Of a stretch of 13,260 nt of DNA, positions 1 through 8,821 are shown one piece after another. Below the pieces are notes generated by a model that had not been told where the DNA came from, searched no databases, and saw nothing but the letters and a program-made list of their open reading frames with translations. Location: the NCBI GenBank assembly GCA_016287995.1, contig JAEEXW010000036.1, positions 1-13,260 on the forward strand, read 5' to 3'. The first letter of the stretch is position 1, and the number at the start of each line of letters is the position of its first letter. The stretch is from Bacteroidales bacterium. Its GTDB lineage: Bacteria > Bacteroidota > Bacteroidia > Bacteroidales > UBA3824. A program made the translations under genes and the position numbers.

Positions 1-279
1 TATCACCGTATCGGTCAAATCACTCTGAAACTCTCCGTGCATATCCGCCAAAACCCCAGCAAGGGCATTGTCATATTCACTTTGAAAAGACAATTCGTCT
101 ATTTGACTGTACACGTCAACCATCTCATCGATAACCAATTCCGTCTTTGAAGCCAAAGCGTTTTCCAACTTGGTCTTAGTAACCGTAATTGTTTCGCCAA
201 GGTTAGTGCCACAACTTTGAGCCGTAAAAGCCGCTGCAAAGACAGCCAAAACATATATTAACAATTTTTTGCGTTTCAT
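1..279 (-). CDS. Putative lipoprotein, 3' end beyond the window
   Basis: Partial gene: the first 93 codons are here and the reading frame stays open to base 1. The product starts MKRKKLLIYVLAVFAAAF and reaches a lipobox-like AQSC with the cysteine at residue 23. That is a short basic n-region, a hydrophobic h-region and a likely lipidation site, so I infer an envelope lipoprotein. The visible mature part (about 70 residues) is acidic, probably helical, and contains KLENALASKTELVIDEMVDV; I do not recognise a family. The ATG at 277-279 is the only start that keeps the signal peptide. It lies 60 nt after murG, where murC would be expected in a canonical cluster, and has a probable promoter of its own. 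No Shine-Dalgarno is visible, as for most genes here. Confidence 0.7.
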   Translation of the reverse strand, partial: MKRKKLLIYVLAVFAAAFTAQSCGTNLGETITVTKTKLENALASKTELVIDEMVDVYSQIDELSFQSEYDNALAGVLADMHGEFQSDLTDTVI

Positions 280-301
280 ATTTCAACAAAATTTTTCCGC
301 G

Positions 302-332
302 TAAAATTAAATATTTTTTTTCTTATAACAAA
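302..332 (-). promoter_or_regulatory. Probable Bacteroidota-type promoter of the lipoprotein gene
   Basis: On the minus strand, TTTG (332-329) is followed after exactly 19 nt by TAATTTTA (309-302). The Bacteroidota consensus is TTTG, about 19-21 nt, TAnnTTTG, so only the last base of the -7 element departs. Transcription would begin near 295, giving a leader of about 15 nt. The region is very AT-rich, so a chance match is possible. No GC-rich terminator hairpin is visible between murG and this site, so read-through from the operon is also possible. Confidence 0.4.
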
Positions 333-339
333 ACAATGC

Positions 340-1437
340 TTATTTATTTTTCGCTAATTTTATAATTTCGTGTGCAATTATATCAGAAGAATTTGAAATA
401 GCCAAATTTTTAATGTTATTTTTAAGTAAAGTTTGCTTTTTGTTGTCTTTGCACAACTCTAAGACAAGTCTAAATAACTTTTCTTCGGCTTCATCGTCTC
501 TTAACATCATTGCTGCGTCCTGATTTACAAGTGCTTGCGCATTTTTTGTCTGATGGTCTTCCGCCACATTCGGCGACGGCACAAAGATTACCGGCACTCC
601 CGCAATGCAAAGTTCAGAGACTGACAACGCACCAGAGCGCGAAACAACCACGTCTGCGGCCTTATAAGCAAGATCCATACGCTTAATAAACGCCATTGCA
701 TGAATATCGGGACAGTGTTTTTCTTTCAATTGTTTTTCAATATCCTCGTAATAATATTTTCCTGTCTGCCAAAGTACTTGAATGTCAGCATTTTGAAACT
801 TTTCAACAGAACCTAAAATGCTTTTATTAATCGTTCCTGCGCCCAAACTGCCGCCTATGGAAAGAACTGTAAGTTTGTCTTTTTTCAAATTAAAAAAGGC
901 CAAAGCCTCGTCTCTCGTTGCAGTGTTATTAACAATATCAGGACGCACGGGGTTTCCTGTCAAAACTATTTTATCCTTGTCAAAATATTTTTCCATATTT
1001 TGATAAGCGGTAAAAATTTTAACCGCATTTTTTGCCAAAAGTTTGTTCGTTACGCCTGCGTGCGAGTTTTGTTCTTGCAAAACGGTCGGAATACCTGCCT
1101 TGGAAGCGGCTTTCAAGGCCGGTCCGGAAGCATAACCGCCTACGCCGACGGCAATGTCAGGCTGAAAATTCTTGATAATTTTCTTAGCCATCGACATACA
1201 TCTCAAAAGTTTGAAAGGCAAGGTAATATTTTTCCAAAGTTGTTTTCGCTGAAAACCCGCCGAAGGCAGACCAATAATTTTAAAGCCAGCCGCCGGAACT
1301 TTTTCCATTTCGATTTTGCCGAGTGCACCTACAAACAAGATTTCGATACTTTCGTCAATGCGCTTCAAAGCCTGTGCTATTGCGATTGCGGGAAAAACGT
1401 GTCCCCCCGTACCGCCTCCGCTTATTAAAACTTTCAT
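340..1437 (-). CDS. murG: UDP-GlcNAc:lipid I N-acetylglucosaminyltransferase MurG
   Basis: Transfers GlcNAc from UDP-GlcNAc to lipid I to form lipid II, on the cytoplasmic face of the inner membrane. At 365 residues it has the usual family length. Visible signatures are the N-terminal glycine-rich loop GGGTGGH (residues 7-13), GVGGYASGP (98-106), the second Gly-rich loop IGGSLGA (194-200), SRSGALSVSEL (266-276) and the UDP-GlcNAc-binding stretch around EDHQTKNA (293-300). These make a two-domain GT-B (GT28) enzyme. It is the last gene of the dcw block, 23 nt after the ftsW stop. A strong Shine-Dalgarno AAAGGAGG ends about 8 nt before the ATG, unlike its neighbours, so translation may be set independently. 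Confidence 0.97.
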   Translation of the reverse strand: MKVLISGGGTGGHVFPAIAIAQALKRIDESIEILFVGALGKIEMEKVPAAGFKIIGLPSAGFQRKQLWKNITLPFKLLRCMSMAKKIIKNFQPDIAVGVGGYASGPALKAASKAGIPTVLQEQNSHAGVTNKLLAKNAVKIFTAYQNMEKYFDKDKIVLTGNPVRPDIVNNTATRDEALAFFNLKKDKLTVLSIGGSLGAGTINKSILGSVEKFQNADIQVLWQTGKYYYEDIEKQLKEKHCPDIHAMAFIKRMDLAYKAADVVVSRSGALSVSELCIAGVPVIFVPSPNVAEDHQTKNAQALVNQDAAMMLRDDEAEEKLFRLVLELCKDNKKQTLLKNNIKNLAISNSSDIIAHEIIKLAKNK

Positions 1438-1446
1438 TTTCTTATA

Positions 1447-1456
1447 TCCCTCCTTT
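1447..1456 (-). promoter_or_regulatory. Strong Shine-Dalgarno of murG
   Basis: The minus strand reads AAAGGAGGGA about 9 nt before the murG ATG, fully complementary to a canonical anti-SD. Most other starts in this window lack such a site, so it fixes the murG start and marks the gene as unusual among its neighbours. Confidence 0.8.
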
Positions 1457-1460
1457 CATT

Positions 1461-2654
1461 TTAGCCCGCAATAAACGGATAATCTGTAACTTCTTCAACC
1501 TCTGATTCTTTTTCTATCTCTTCAACAGGCTCTTTCTTGCCCGTATAACGGGAAATATTGAGAATAATGCCGACTGAAAACAAAGTAAAAATCGAGGCTG
1601 TACCACCCATACTCACAAACGGCAACGGCTGCCCCGTTACAGGCGTTATGTTGACAGCCACAAGCATATTCGCAACCGCTTGAAGCATAATGTTAAGGCT
1701 CAATCCCAAGACAATAAACGCAGGGAAAGCCCTTTCAGAATTTTTTATTATCAGTATGCACCTATAAAAAAATACCAAATAAAACACAATCACAACCGTT
1801 CCCGCCACAAGTCCGCCTTCTTCAACTATTATCGCATAAATAAAATCGGAATACGGGTGCGGTAGAATATTTCTTTGAGTGCTATTGCCGGGACCTTTAC
1901 CAAAAACATCACCCAAAGCGATTGCAATTTTGGACTGCTGAGCCTGAAAATCAGCACTTGAATTTTCTTTCGGATTAAAAAAAGTTTCAATTCTCTTAGA
2001 CCAAGTCCCGACCCTTGAATGTGTACCCGTTGCAAGCATTACCCCGACAAACATTCCGAAAGCCAAAACCGCCCCCGCAATAGAGCCTAACAGCCATTTA
2101 TAGTTAATCCTGCCGATAAACAAAACCGTTAAAGAGGCCACGCCTATAAGAAAAGCGGTAGAAAAGTTTGCCGGCAACACAAGTCCGCAAACCAAAACTA
2201 TCGCAATCATACATTTTTTAAAAACGTCAATCATCTTGACACCCGCGTTTTGCGAAGAAGATATTACCTTCGCTAAGTATATCATCAAGGCAAGTTTTGC
2301 AGGGTCGGAAGTCTGAAACCGTATACCAAAAAGAGACAACCAACGCCGTGCGTCATTCGTGTCTCTTCCCGTCATAAGGGTCAAAATAAGAAAAAATACC
2401 GCCATGCACAAAGCGGGAGTTGCAATTTTAAAATAGTATTTGTAACTAATCCTGCTCGCGCAAAACATCAGTATCAGTCCTATACAGACAAACATCAGAT
2501 GCCGCAAAAAATAATACGTAGTATGACCGTCCTGATATTTGTATGCTAACATTGAAGTCGCGCTGTACACCTCCACGATGCCTATGCCCGACAACAAGAT
2601 AACCATAGTCCATATCACGCTGTCGCCTTTTAAAAGTTCAAAAAACTTTTTCAT
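1461..2654 (-). CDS. ftsW: Septal peptidoglycan glycosyltransferase FtsW (SEDS family)
   Basis: Polymerises lipid II into glycan strands at the division septum together with the class B PBP FtsI. The 397-residue product is strongly hydrophobic, with about ten membrane segments. SEDS hallmarks are QQSKIAIALGDVFGKGPG (239-256), the extracytoplasmic loop LPHPYSDFIYAIIVEEGG (264-281), in which Asp270 aligns with the catalytic Asp of E. coli FtsW, and VTGQPLPFVSMGGT (339-352). After the last membrane segment there is an acidic tail of about 25 residues (from about 372), possibly a cytoplasmic partner-binding region. The gene starts 3 nt after the murD stop. RodA is the main alternative, but the position between murD and murG makes FtsW much more likely. 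Confidence 0.95.
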   Translation of the reverse strand: MKKFFELLKGDSVIWTMVILLSGIGIVEVYSATSMLAYKYQDGHTTYYFLRHLMFVCIGLILMFCASRISYKYYFKIATPALCMAVFFLILTLMTGRDTNDARRWLSLFGIRFQTSDPAKLALMIYLAKVISSSQNAGVKMIDVFKKCMIAIVLVCGLVLPANFSTAFLIGVASLTVLFIGRINYKWLLGSIAGAVLAFGMFVGVMLATGTHSRVGTWSKRIETFFNPKENSSADFQAQQSKIAIALGDVFGKGPGNSTQRNILPHPYSDFIYAIIVEEGGLVAGTVVIVFYLVFFYRCILIIKNSERAFPAFIVLGLSLNIMLQAVANMLVAVNITPVTGQPLPFVSMGGTASIFTLFSVGIILNISRYTGKKEPVEEIEKESEVEEVTDYPFIAG

Positions 2655-2657
2655 TTT

Positions 2658-3944
2658 CTAATTTTTCATTCTTTTTTTCACTTCATCTTTGAACATTTCG
2701 CCGCGCTCTTCGTAGCATGAGAAAAGGTCAAAACTTGCACAGGCCGGCGAAAGCAAAACCGTCTCGCCCGGCTTTGCAATTTCAACGCACTTTTCTATGC
2801 ACTCTTTCATACTTCTGACATCGCTGACGAGAACTATGCCGTCAAACGCCTTATGAATAGGAGCGTTGTCAACTCCCATCGCAACTATTTCGCGAACCTG
2901 CTTTTTTACCTCAGGCATAATGTAACCGTAATCGTTGCCTTTGTCAACGCCGCCGAGAATCAAAATCGTTGTGGTAGTTACAGAATCGAGGGCTTTCTTG
3001 ACCGCGTCAACGTTAGTACCCTTAGAATCGTTGATATATTCCACGCCGTTAATCTTGCCGCACGGCTCTATTCTGTGCTCAATCGGCGAAAATTTTTCTG
3101 CAATTTTCAACGCCTTTTCATAATCTAAACCAAGATGTTTTACAGCGAGCAAAGCAGCAGCAACGTTACAATAATTATGAACGCCTTTGAGTTTAAAGTT
3201 TGTCATATCAAAAAAACGCTCCTTTGTTGCAAATGGATACAATTTTTGCTCAAACTTGCGCCTCTTGATTTCTTTTGCAATTATCTCATCGTCAGAGAAA
3301 TAGATAAAAGCATCGCCCGACTTCTGATTCTGAATAATACGGAATTTTGAAGCGGCATAATTTTCCATTTTGTAGTCGTAACGGTCGAGATGATCTGGTG
3401 TAATATTGAGCAAAACAGCAACGTCCGCCCTAAAATCGTACATACCGTCCAACTGAAAACTTGACAATTCCAAAACGTAATAATCGTATGCCTTACCTTC
3501 CGAAATTACCGAAGCAAAACTTTTTCCGACATTTCCACACATTGCAACATTTTCGCCCAAACCTTGCAAAATCTTGTTAATCAGTTCGGTAGTTGTAGTT
3601 TTTCCGTTGCTGCCCGTAACGCAAATAGTTTTAGCATTCTCCGGCAAATAACGACCTGCAAATTCAATTTCAGAAATCACAGGAATTTTCTTTTGTCTCA
3701 AAGCCTTAATCACGGGAGCAGTTTCCTTAATACCCGGAGATTTTATAACCTGCTGACTATTAAGAATTTTCTCCAACGTATGACCACCTTCTTCAAACTC
3801 TATATTATTTTTTTCGAGGACTTTTTTATACTCTTCCTTTATCTGTCCAAAGTCAGAGACAAAAACCTCAAAATTCTTTTTCTTTGCCAAAACTGCCGCG
3901 CCGACACCACTTTCGCCCGCGCCTAAAACTGTTAACTTACTCAT
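2658..3944 (-). CDS. murD: UDP-MurNAc-L-alanine:D-glutamate ligase MurD
   Basis: Cytoplasmic ATP-dependent ligase that adds D-Glu to UDP-MurNAc-L-Ala. At 428 residues it is close to the family norm (E. coli about 438). An N-terminal Rossmann-like UDP-binding domain starts VLGAGESGVG (6-15). The central ATPase domain has the P-loop GSNGKTTTTE (111-120) and the stretch LLNITPDHLDRYD (178-190). HNYCNVAAA (256-264), HRIE (290-293) and NDSKGTN (305-311) lead into the C-terminal domain, which ends with SPACASFDLF (399-408), diagnostic for MurD. The A of its ATG is also the last base of the mraY stop codon (TAATG), which suggests translational coupling. No Shine-Dalgarno is seen. Confidence 0.97.
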   Translation of the reverse strand: MSKLTVLGAGESGVGAAVLAKKKNFEVFVSDFGQIKEEYKKVLEKNNIEFEEGGHTLEKILNSQQVIKSPGIKETAPVIKALRQKKIPVISEIEFAGRYLPENAKTICVTGSNGKTTTTELINKILQGLGENVAMCGNVGKSFASVISEGKAYDYYVLELSSFQLDGMYDFRADVAVLLNITPDHLDRYDYKMENYAASKFRIIQNQKSGDAFIYFSDDEIIAKEIKRRKFEQKLYPFATKERFFDMTNFKLKGVHNYCNVAAALLAVKHLGLDYEKALKIAEKFSPIEHRIEPCGKINGVEYINDSKGTNVDAVKKALDSVTTTTILILGGVDKGNDYGYIMPEVKKQVREIVAMGVDNAPIHKAFDGIVLVSDVRSMKECIEKCVEIAKPGETVLLSPACASFDLFSCYEERGEMFKDEVKKRMKN

Positions 3945-5188
3945 TATCTTATCTTTAAAGTTAATACTGAAACAACCGCCAAAACGATTGCAATTATTAA
4001 AAATCTCGCAACGATTTTTGATTCGTGCATACCTTTTTTCTGAAAATGATGATGTATAGGTGCCATCAGAAACAAATGAAGCCCTTGACCATATTTTTTC
4101 AACGTCTTCTTATAATACCAAACTTGCAACATAACGCTCACATTTTCAACGAGAAACAATCCGCAAAATACAGGTATAAGAAGTTCTTTTCGCACCAAAA
4201 CTGCGATAACGGCAATGATTCCGCCGATTGTCAGACTACCTGTGTCGCCCATAAAAATCTGCGCCGGATAAGCATTGAACCACAAAAATCCAACCGTTGC
4301 TCCAATAAACGCCGATGTAAAAACAACCAACTCACCAATACCCGGAATGTACATTATATTAAGGTATTGCGAGAAAATAACATTACCCGATACGTATGCA
4401 AAAACCAAAAGCGTTGCCGCCGAGACCGCCGAAGTACTTGACGCTAAACCGTCAATACCGTCCGTGATGTTTGCACCGTTAGAGACCGCCGTAATAATAA
4501 ACGTAACTATCAGAATAAAAATAATTCCCGCAACCCAACCGTATTTTTCTGAGTCAAGAAACCAAACAATTTTTGAATAGTCAAACTCGTTGTTTTTCAA
4601 AAACGGAACAGTGGTTTTCAAGGATTTGACATCGTTTAGACTTTTAACGGCCTGACTGTCAGGAAAATCCTTCAACAGTTCAGTAACTTTTTCCGCACCG
4701 ATGTTAACGTTTTCTCTAATAACGATGTCGGGGCTTAAATAAATTGCAGTGCCGATAACAATTCCTAAAAAAATCTGACCGACAAGTTTATAAGTACTTT
4801 TCAAGCCGTCCTTATTTTTTCTAAAAATTTTGATGTAATCGTCCATGAAGCCGATTGCACCAAGCCATATTGTCGTAAAAATCAACAATATAACATAAAT
4901 ATTAGTTAACTTACAAAGTAAAAAAACGGGAATCAAAATCGCACCGATAATAATAATTCCGCCCATTGTCGGAGTGCCAGCTTTTTGGTTTTGACCTTCG
5001 AGATAAAGGCTGCGGACGGTTTCGCCGACCTGTTTTTTTCGCAAATATACAATAAGCCTTCTGCCCGCTATCATCGTGAAAACGAGCGATATAATGACAG
5101 CCGTCGCCGAGCGGAACGAAATGTACGAAAACAATCGCGCACCCGGAAAATTGTACTGCTGCAAATATTCAAACAAATAATATAACAT
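3944..5188 (-). CDS. mraY: Phospho-MurNAc-pentapeptide transferase MraY
   Basis: Integral membrane enzyme that transfers phospho-MurNAc-pentapeptide from UDP to undecaprenyl phosphate, making lipid I. Visible motifs are TPTMGGIIII (72-81), the metal-binding DDY (Asp116, Asp117), NGANITDGIDGLA (237-249), FMGDTGSL (312-319) with the active-site Asp315, and APIHHHFQKKG (376-386), the histidine motif specific to MraY. At 414 residues it is about 50 longer than E. coli MraY. The extra length is mainly a hydrophilic loop of about 50 residues (roughly 157-208) between membrane segments; I recall similarly long MraY proteins in Bacteroidota. It starts 3 nt after murE, with a weak AGGA-like site in front. 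Confidence 0.96.
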   Translation of the reverse strand: MLYYLFEYLQQYNFPGARLFSYISFRSATAVIISLVFTMIAGRRLIVYLRKKQVGETVRSLYLEGQNQKAGTPTMGGIIIIGAILIPVFLLCKLTNIYVILLIFTTIWLGAIGFMDDYIKIFRKNKDGLKSTYKLVGQIFLGIVIGTAIYLSPDIVIRENVNIGAEKVTELLKDFPDSQAVKSLNDVKSLKTTVPFLKNNEFDYSKIVWFLDSEKYGWVAGIIFILIVTFIITAVSNGANITDGIDGLASSTSAVSAATLLVFAYVSGNVIFSQYLNIMYIPGIGELVVFTSAFIGATVGFLWFNAYPAQIFMGDTGSLTIGGIIAVIAVLVRKELLIPVFCGLFLVENVSVMLQVWYYKKTLKKYGQGLHLFLMAPIHHHFQKKGMHESKIVARFLIIAIVLAVVSVLTLKIR

Positions 5189-5191
5189 TTT

Positions 5192-6646
5192 CTATCCTAA
5201 AAATCCTGAAACTATTTCCTTGTCATCAAAATGGTGTTTAACACCGTTAACGTCTTGATAATTTTCGTGTCCTTTGCCGGCAATTAAAATTATGTCGCCC
5301 GGCTTTGCCATAAGACACGCTGTCTGAATCGCTGATTTCCTGTCAGTTATTCTAACTGTTTTTTTCAAATCATCATCTTTTAACCCGGCAAACATATCGT
5401 CCAAAATGCTTTCCGGATTTTCTGTCCGAGGATTATCGGAAGTCAAAATCACCTTGTCGGAAAGTTTGCATGCAATTTGAGCCATAAGAGGACGTTTTGA
5501 CTTATCGCGATCGCCGCCACAACCGCAAAGCGTTATCAAAGTTGACGGCGCACACAACTCGCGACGAATTGCGTTAATGGTTTTCAAAACGTTTTCCAAC
5601 GCATCGGGCGTGTGCGCATAATCGACTATCGCCGTGATTTTGTTAGAGTTAACAATATCGAAACGACCCTTTACAGAGTGAAGCGCACTTAACTCCTGCA
5701 AAACAGCCGCAGGCTGTTCTCCTAATAATACTGCCGAAGAGTAAACTGCCAAAATATTATACGCATTAAACTCTCCGGGCAGAAAAGTCCACATTTCTTT
5801 GCCGCAAATGTTAAGCAACATACCTTCAAAACCACATTCGAGAATTGAGGCGTTGAAATCGTAAAAGCCTTTCAAACCGTAAGTCTTAACCTGCGCTTTT
5901 GTGTTTTGAACCATGACGGAGCCGTTTTTGTCATCACCGTTTGTGAGGGCAAAAGCAGTTTTTGGCAAGTTGTCAAAAAACATTTTCTTGGCTTTGATGT
6001 ACTCCTGAAACGTTTTGTGATAGTCCAAATGGTCAAGAGTAATGTTTGAAAAAACGCCGAGTGCAAAGTTCAAACCCGCAATTCTCTTTTGAACCACCGA
6101 GTGCGAACTCACTTCCATAAAACAATACTGACAGCCTTTTTCAACCATTTGAGCCATAAGTGAGTTGATTGTTATCGGGTCAGGCGTTGTGTTTGAAGTC
6201 GGGAAAACCTCATCGTCAACATAATTTTCAACCGTTGACAATAAGCCGGCTTTATAACCAAGTTTTTTGAACAACTTATATAAAAGTGTTGCGGTAGTGG
6301 TTTTGCCGTTAGTTCCCGTTACACCCGCAAGTATCAGATTTTCTGACGGATAACCGTAAAACGCAGAAGCCGCTTTACCGAGTTCTTCATGCGAATCTTT
6401 TACTCTAACATAACAAACGTTGTCGGCTTTTGTTTCAGGCAAATTCTCACACAAAACAGCCGCCGCACCTTTTTCAACTACATCATAAATAAAAGTGTGT
6501 CCGTCGATTTTCGTACCTTTTACGGCTACAAAAAGTGTTTGTGGTTTTATATTGCGCGAATCTGCGGTGATGTTAAAAATTTCAACATCAATGTTTCCGA
6601 CAGCCTCGATAATTTTTGTCCGTTTTAAAATTTCTGAAAGTTTCAT
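5192..6646 (-). CDS. murE: UDP-MurNAc-tripeptide synthetase MurE, probably meso-DAP specific
   Basis: Cytoplasmic ATP-dependent ligase that adds the third residue of the stem peptide to UDP-MurNAc-L-Ala-D-Glu. Its 484 residues fit the family. The ATP-binding loop is GTNGKTTT (111-118). TTPDP (153-157) and EVSSHS (178-183) follow. Lys220 in the YIKAKKMFF segment matches the lysine that is carbamylated in Mur ligases, and HSVKGRFD (323-330) leads into the C-terminal domain. The substrate motif is DNPR (404-407), typical of meso-diaminopimelate-adding enzymes rather than the lysine-adding ones of Gram-positive cocci, so the cell wall probably contains mDAP. It lies 17 nt after ftsI and 3 nt before mraY. 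Confidence 0.97.
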   Translation of the reverse strand: MKLSEILKRTKIIEAVGNIDVEIFNITADSRNIKPQTLFVAVKGTKIDGHTFIYDVVEKGAAAVLCENLPETKADNVCYVRVKDSHEELGKAASAFYGYPSENLILAGVTGTNGKTTTATLLYKLFKKLGYKAGLLSTVENYVDDEVFPTSNTTPDPITINSLMAQMVEKGCQYCFMEVSSHSVVQKRIAGLNFALGVFSNITLDHLDYHKTFQEYIKAKKMFFDNLPKTAFALTNGDDKNGSVMVQNTKAQVKTYGLKGFYDFNASILECGFEGMLLNICGKEMWTFLPGEFNAYNILAVYSSAVLLGEQPAAVLQELSALHSVKGRFDIVNSNKITAIVDYAHTPDALENVLKTINAIRRELCAPSTLITLCGCGGDRDKSKRPLMAQIACKLSDKVILTSDNPRTENPESILDDMFAGLKDDDLKKTVRITDRKSAIQTACLMAKPGDIILIAGKGHENYQDVNGVKHHFDDKEIVSGFLG

Positions 6647-6663
6647 AATCAGTTGTTTTTTTA

Positions 6664-8793
6664 TTAATTATCCAATTCGATAGTAACCTTAGTGCCTTCT
6701 TTTACGGCAGTACCGGGAGCAACGTCCTGTTTAATTACCGCGCCGCGTCCGTGAACCGTAACGGCAAGGTTGTGGTTTCGTAAAACATAAAGAGCATCCC
6801 TTAATCCCATACCTCTGACATCGGGCATAACGGCTCTGCGCGCCGAAAAAGCATCTAATTTTATCGCATCTTTTCCCTTAGAGGTGTAGACAAAAGGTGT
6901 TTGAGAGTTCTCTACATTTTCTGCACGGACGTTAAACGCGCTGAAAAGTCTGTCCAAAACATCTTTTCTGCCACTTTTCGCATCAGGAATACTTCTAATG
7001 TCTGCATATTTTTCCAAGTTGAACTCCTTGCCGATAAGCAAATCGTAATCCTTGGAATAGAGTTTATCGGCAATTTCACGGAAGACCGGACCTGCAACCG
7101 TTCCACCGTAATACGAACCTCTTGACGGTGAATTTATCACCACGATGCAAGAATATTTCGGTTTTTCGGCAGGGAAATAACCCACAAACGAGGCTAAGTG
7201 AGTAGCCATTCCGAGTTCGTCTTTGTAACCGGAAGTGCCTTTTGCAATTTGAGCAGTTCCCGTTTTGCCCGCTATCGAATAATATTTGGTTTTCAAATTC
7301 ATTGCTGTTCCATTGTCAACAACGCCTTTGAGAAGTTCTTTCACTTTTTCCAACGTCTCGCGGCTGCAAACCGCAGAGTGAAGAATTACGGGTTCGTCAA
7401 TAATCTTTTTACCGCCTTGAAGTCTTACCGCCTCCCTCAAATGCGGACGCAACATCACGCCGTTGTTAGCGATTGCATTATAAAAGGTGAGAATTTGAAG
7501 CGGCGTAACTTTTACCTCATAACCATAAGCGATTTTGGCAATAGAACCCGACCACCAAAACTTGTCGCCCGGATAATTGATTTTCGGAGTTGCCTCTCCG
7601 TAAATGTCAATTCCCGTTTTACGGTTCAAATGCATACCGTAAAGATTGTCCACAAATTCTTTCGGGTCTTGACTGAAAGCATCGTAAACCAATCTCGCCA
7701 TGCCGACATTGCTTGATTTTTCAAAAATTTCTCTTACCGAATGTTTACCGATTAGCGGATGGTCATCAGAAATCGTATGGTTGGAAACCAGATAACTACC
7801 GTCTTCCAAGTCTATTGAATCATTGATTCCGACATTTGTCTTTTCCATAACGGCAATCAATGCAGGCAGTTTGAATGTTGACCCCGGCTCCATGGCAACA
7901 CCGACAGCATTGTTCATCGTTTCTTTATAATTAACACTGTCAGAGGTCATATCGAGATTTGCAATTGCGCGTATTCTGCCAGTCTTAACCTCCATAACAA
8001 CCACACAACCGTGTTTTGCGCGATATTTTTTCAAATACTTCAAGAGACTCTGCTCGGCAATGTCCTGAATACTAACGTCTATCGTTGAAATAATATCCGC
8101 GCCGTCCATAGGCTCAATTTCATCGTCTGAGTTTATCGGATAATAATCACTTGAAGGCAATTTTACCATAAGTTTCTGACCCTCAACCCCATGAAGTTCC
8201 TTGTCGTAAACGTACTCCAATCCCGAAGTAGGACCATCATTGTTGATATGACCTATCGTTCTTTCTGCCAAAGTATTATGCGGCATACGCCTTGCAAAAC
8301 GATACTTTGGAATAAGCCCGCTTTTGTAACGTCCGAGATTAAAAATTGGAAACTTTTTCAATTCGTTCATCTGGTCGAAAGTAACATAACTTTTTATCGG
8401 ATAAAACTTGTTACGTCTTTCGTTGCGCATGGCTGAATCAAAAAACGCCCTATATTCTTTCGGTGTTTTGTCTTTGAAAAGTTTGCTCATACAAACCGTA
8501 AGAGAATCTATGTATTTCGGATAAACTTTTTCGCGAAGATCTTTTACTGTAAAATCCCAATAAAGCGCGTAAGAGGGAATCGAAGTAGCAAGTATACGTC
8601 CATGAGAATCACAAATATCGCCTCTGAAAGGCTCAACCTTGTCGGCACGGATAGAAATCATGTGCTTTTTCCACTCTTTCGGGTCTTGGGTCTGAATAAT
8701 CATAATTTTGATAAAGACAGAAACCAAAGCAAAAGCAATAACTCCGTATATGCAAAACAGTTTTACCGTAATATTTCTTTTAATGTCTTTCAT
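6664..8793 (-). CDS. ftsI: Septal class B penicillin-binding protein FtsI (PBP3) with C-terminal PASTA domain
   Basis: D,D-transpeptidase that cross-links septal peptidoglycan with FtsW. The 709-residue protein has a short cytoplasmic tail, one membrane anchor (about 11-33) and a PBP dimerisation domain that starts near EPFRGDICDSHGRILA (54-69). The transpeptidase domain carries all three active-site motifs: STFK with nucleophile Ser305, SSN (360-362) and KTGT (510-513). A single PASTA domain (about 655-709) begins MPDVRGMGLRDALYVL and ends the protein; this arrangement is found in Bacteroidota and Gram-positive FtsI-type proteins but not in E. coli FtsI. It starts 28 nt after ftsL without a visible Shine-Dalgarno. 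SpoVD-like PBPs share the architecture, but the cluster position argues for FtsI. Confidence 0.95.
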   Translation of the reverse strand: MKDIKRNITVKLFCIYGVIAFALVSVFIKIMIIQTQDPKEWKKHMISIRADKVEPFRGDICDSHGRILATSIPSYALYWDFTVKDLREKVYPKYIDSLTVCMSKLFKDKTPKEYRAFFDSAMRNERRNKFYPIKSYVTFDQMNELKKFPIFNLGRYKSGLIPKYRFARRMPHNTLAERTIGHINNDGPTSGLEYVYDKELHGVEGQKLMVKLPSSDYYPINSDDEIEPMDGADIISTIDVSIQDIAEQSLLKYLKKYRAKHGCVVVMEVKTGRIRAIANLDMTSDSVNYKETMNNAVGVAMEPGSTFKLPALIAVMEKTNVGINDSIDLEDGSYLVSNHTISDDHPLIGKHSVREIFEKSSNVGMARLVYDAFSQDPKEFVDNLYGMHLNRKTGIDIYGEATPKINYPGDKFWWSGSIAKIAYGYEVKVTPLQILTFYNAIANNGVMLRPHLREAVRLQGGKKIIDEPVILHSAVCSRETLEKVKELLKGVVDNGTAMNLKTKYYSIAGKTGTAQIAKGTSGYKDELGMATHLASFVGYFPAEKPKYSCIVVINSPSRGSYYGGTVAGPVFREIADKLYSKDYDLLIGKEFNLEKYADIRSIPDAKSGRKDVLDRLFSAFNVRAENVENSQTPFVYTSKGKDAIKLDAFSARRAVMPDVRGMGLRDALYVLRNHNLAVTVHGRGAVIKQDVAPGTAVKEGTKVTIELDN

Positions 8794-8821
8794 TTTTTTT
8801 GTTTTTACTGTTTTTATAGAG

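Noticed and set aside
7198..7716. 172-codon plus-strand frame inside ftsI
   Set aside because: Antisense shadow of the conserved transpeptidase domain, with no promoter, ribosome site or family resemblance.
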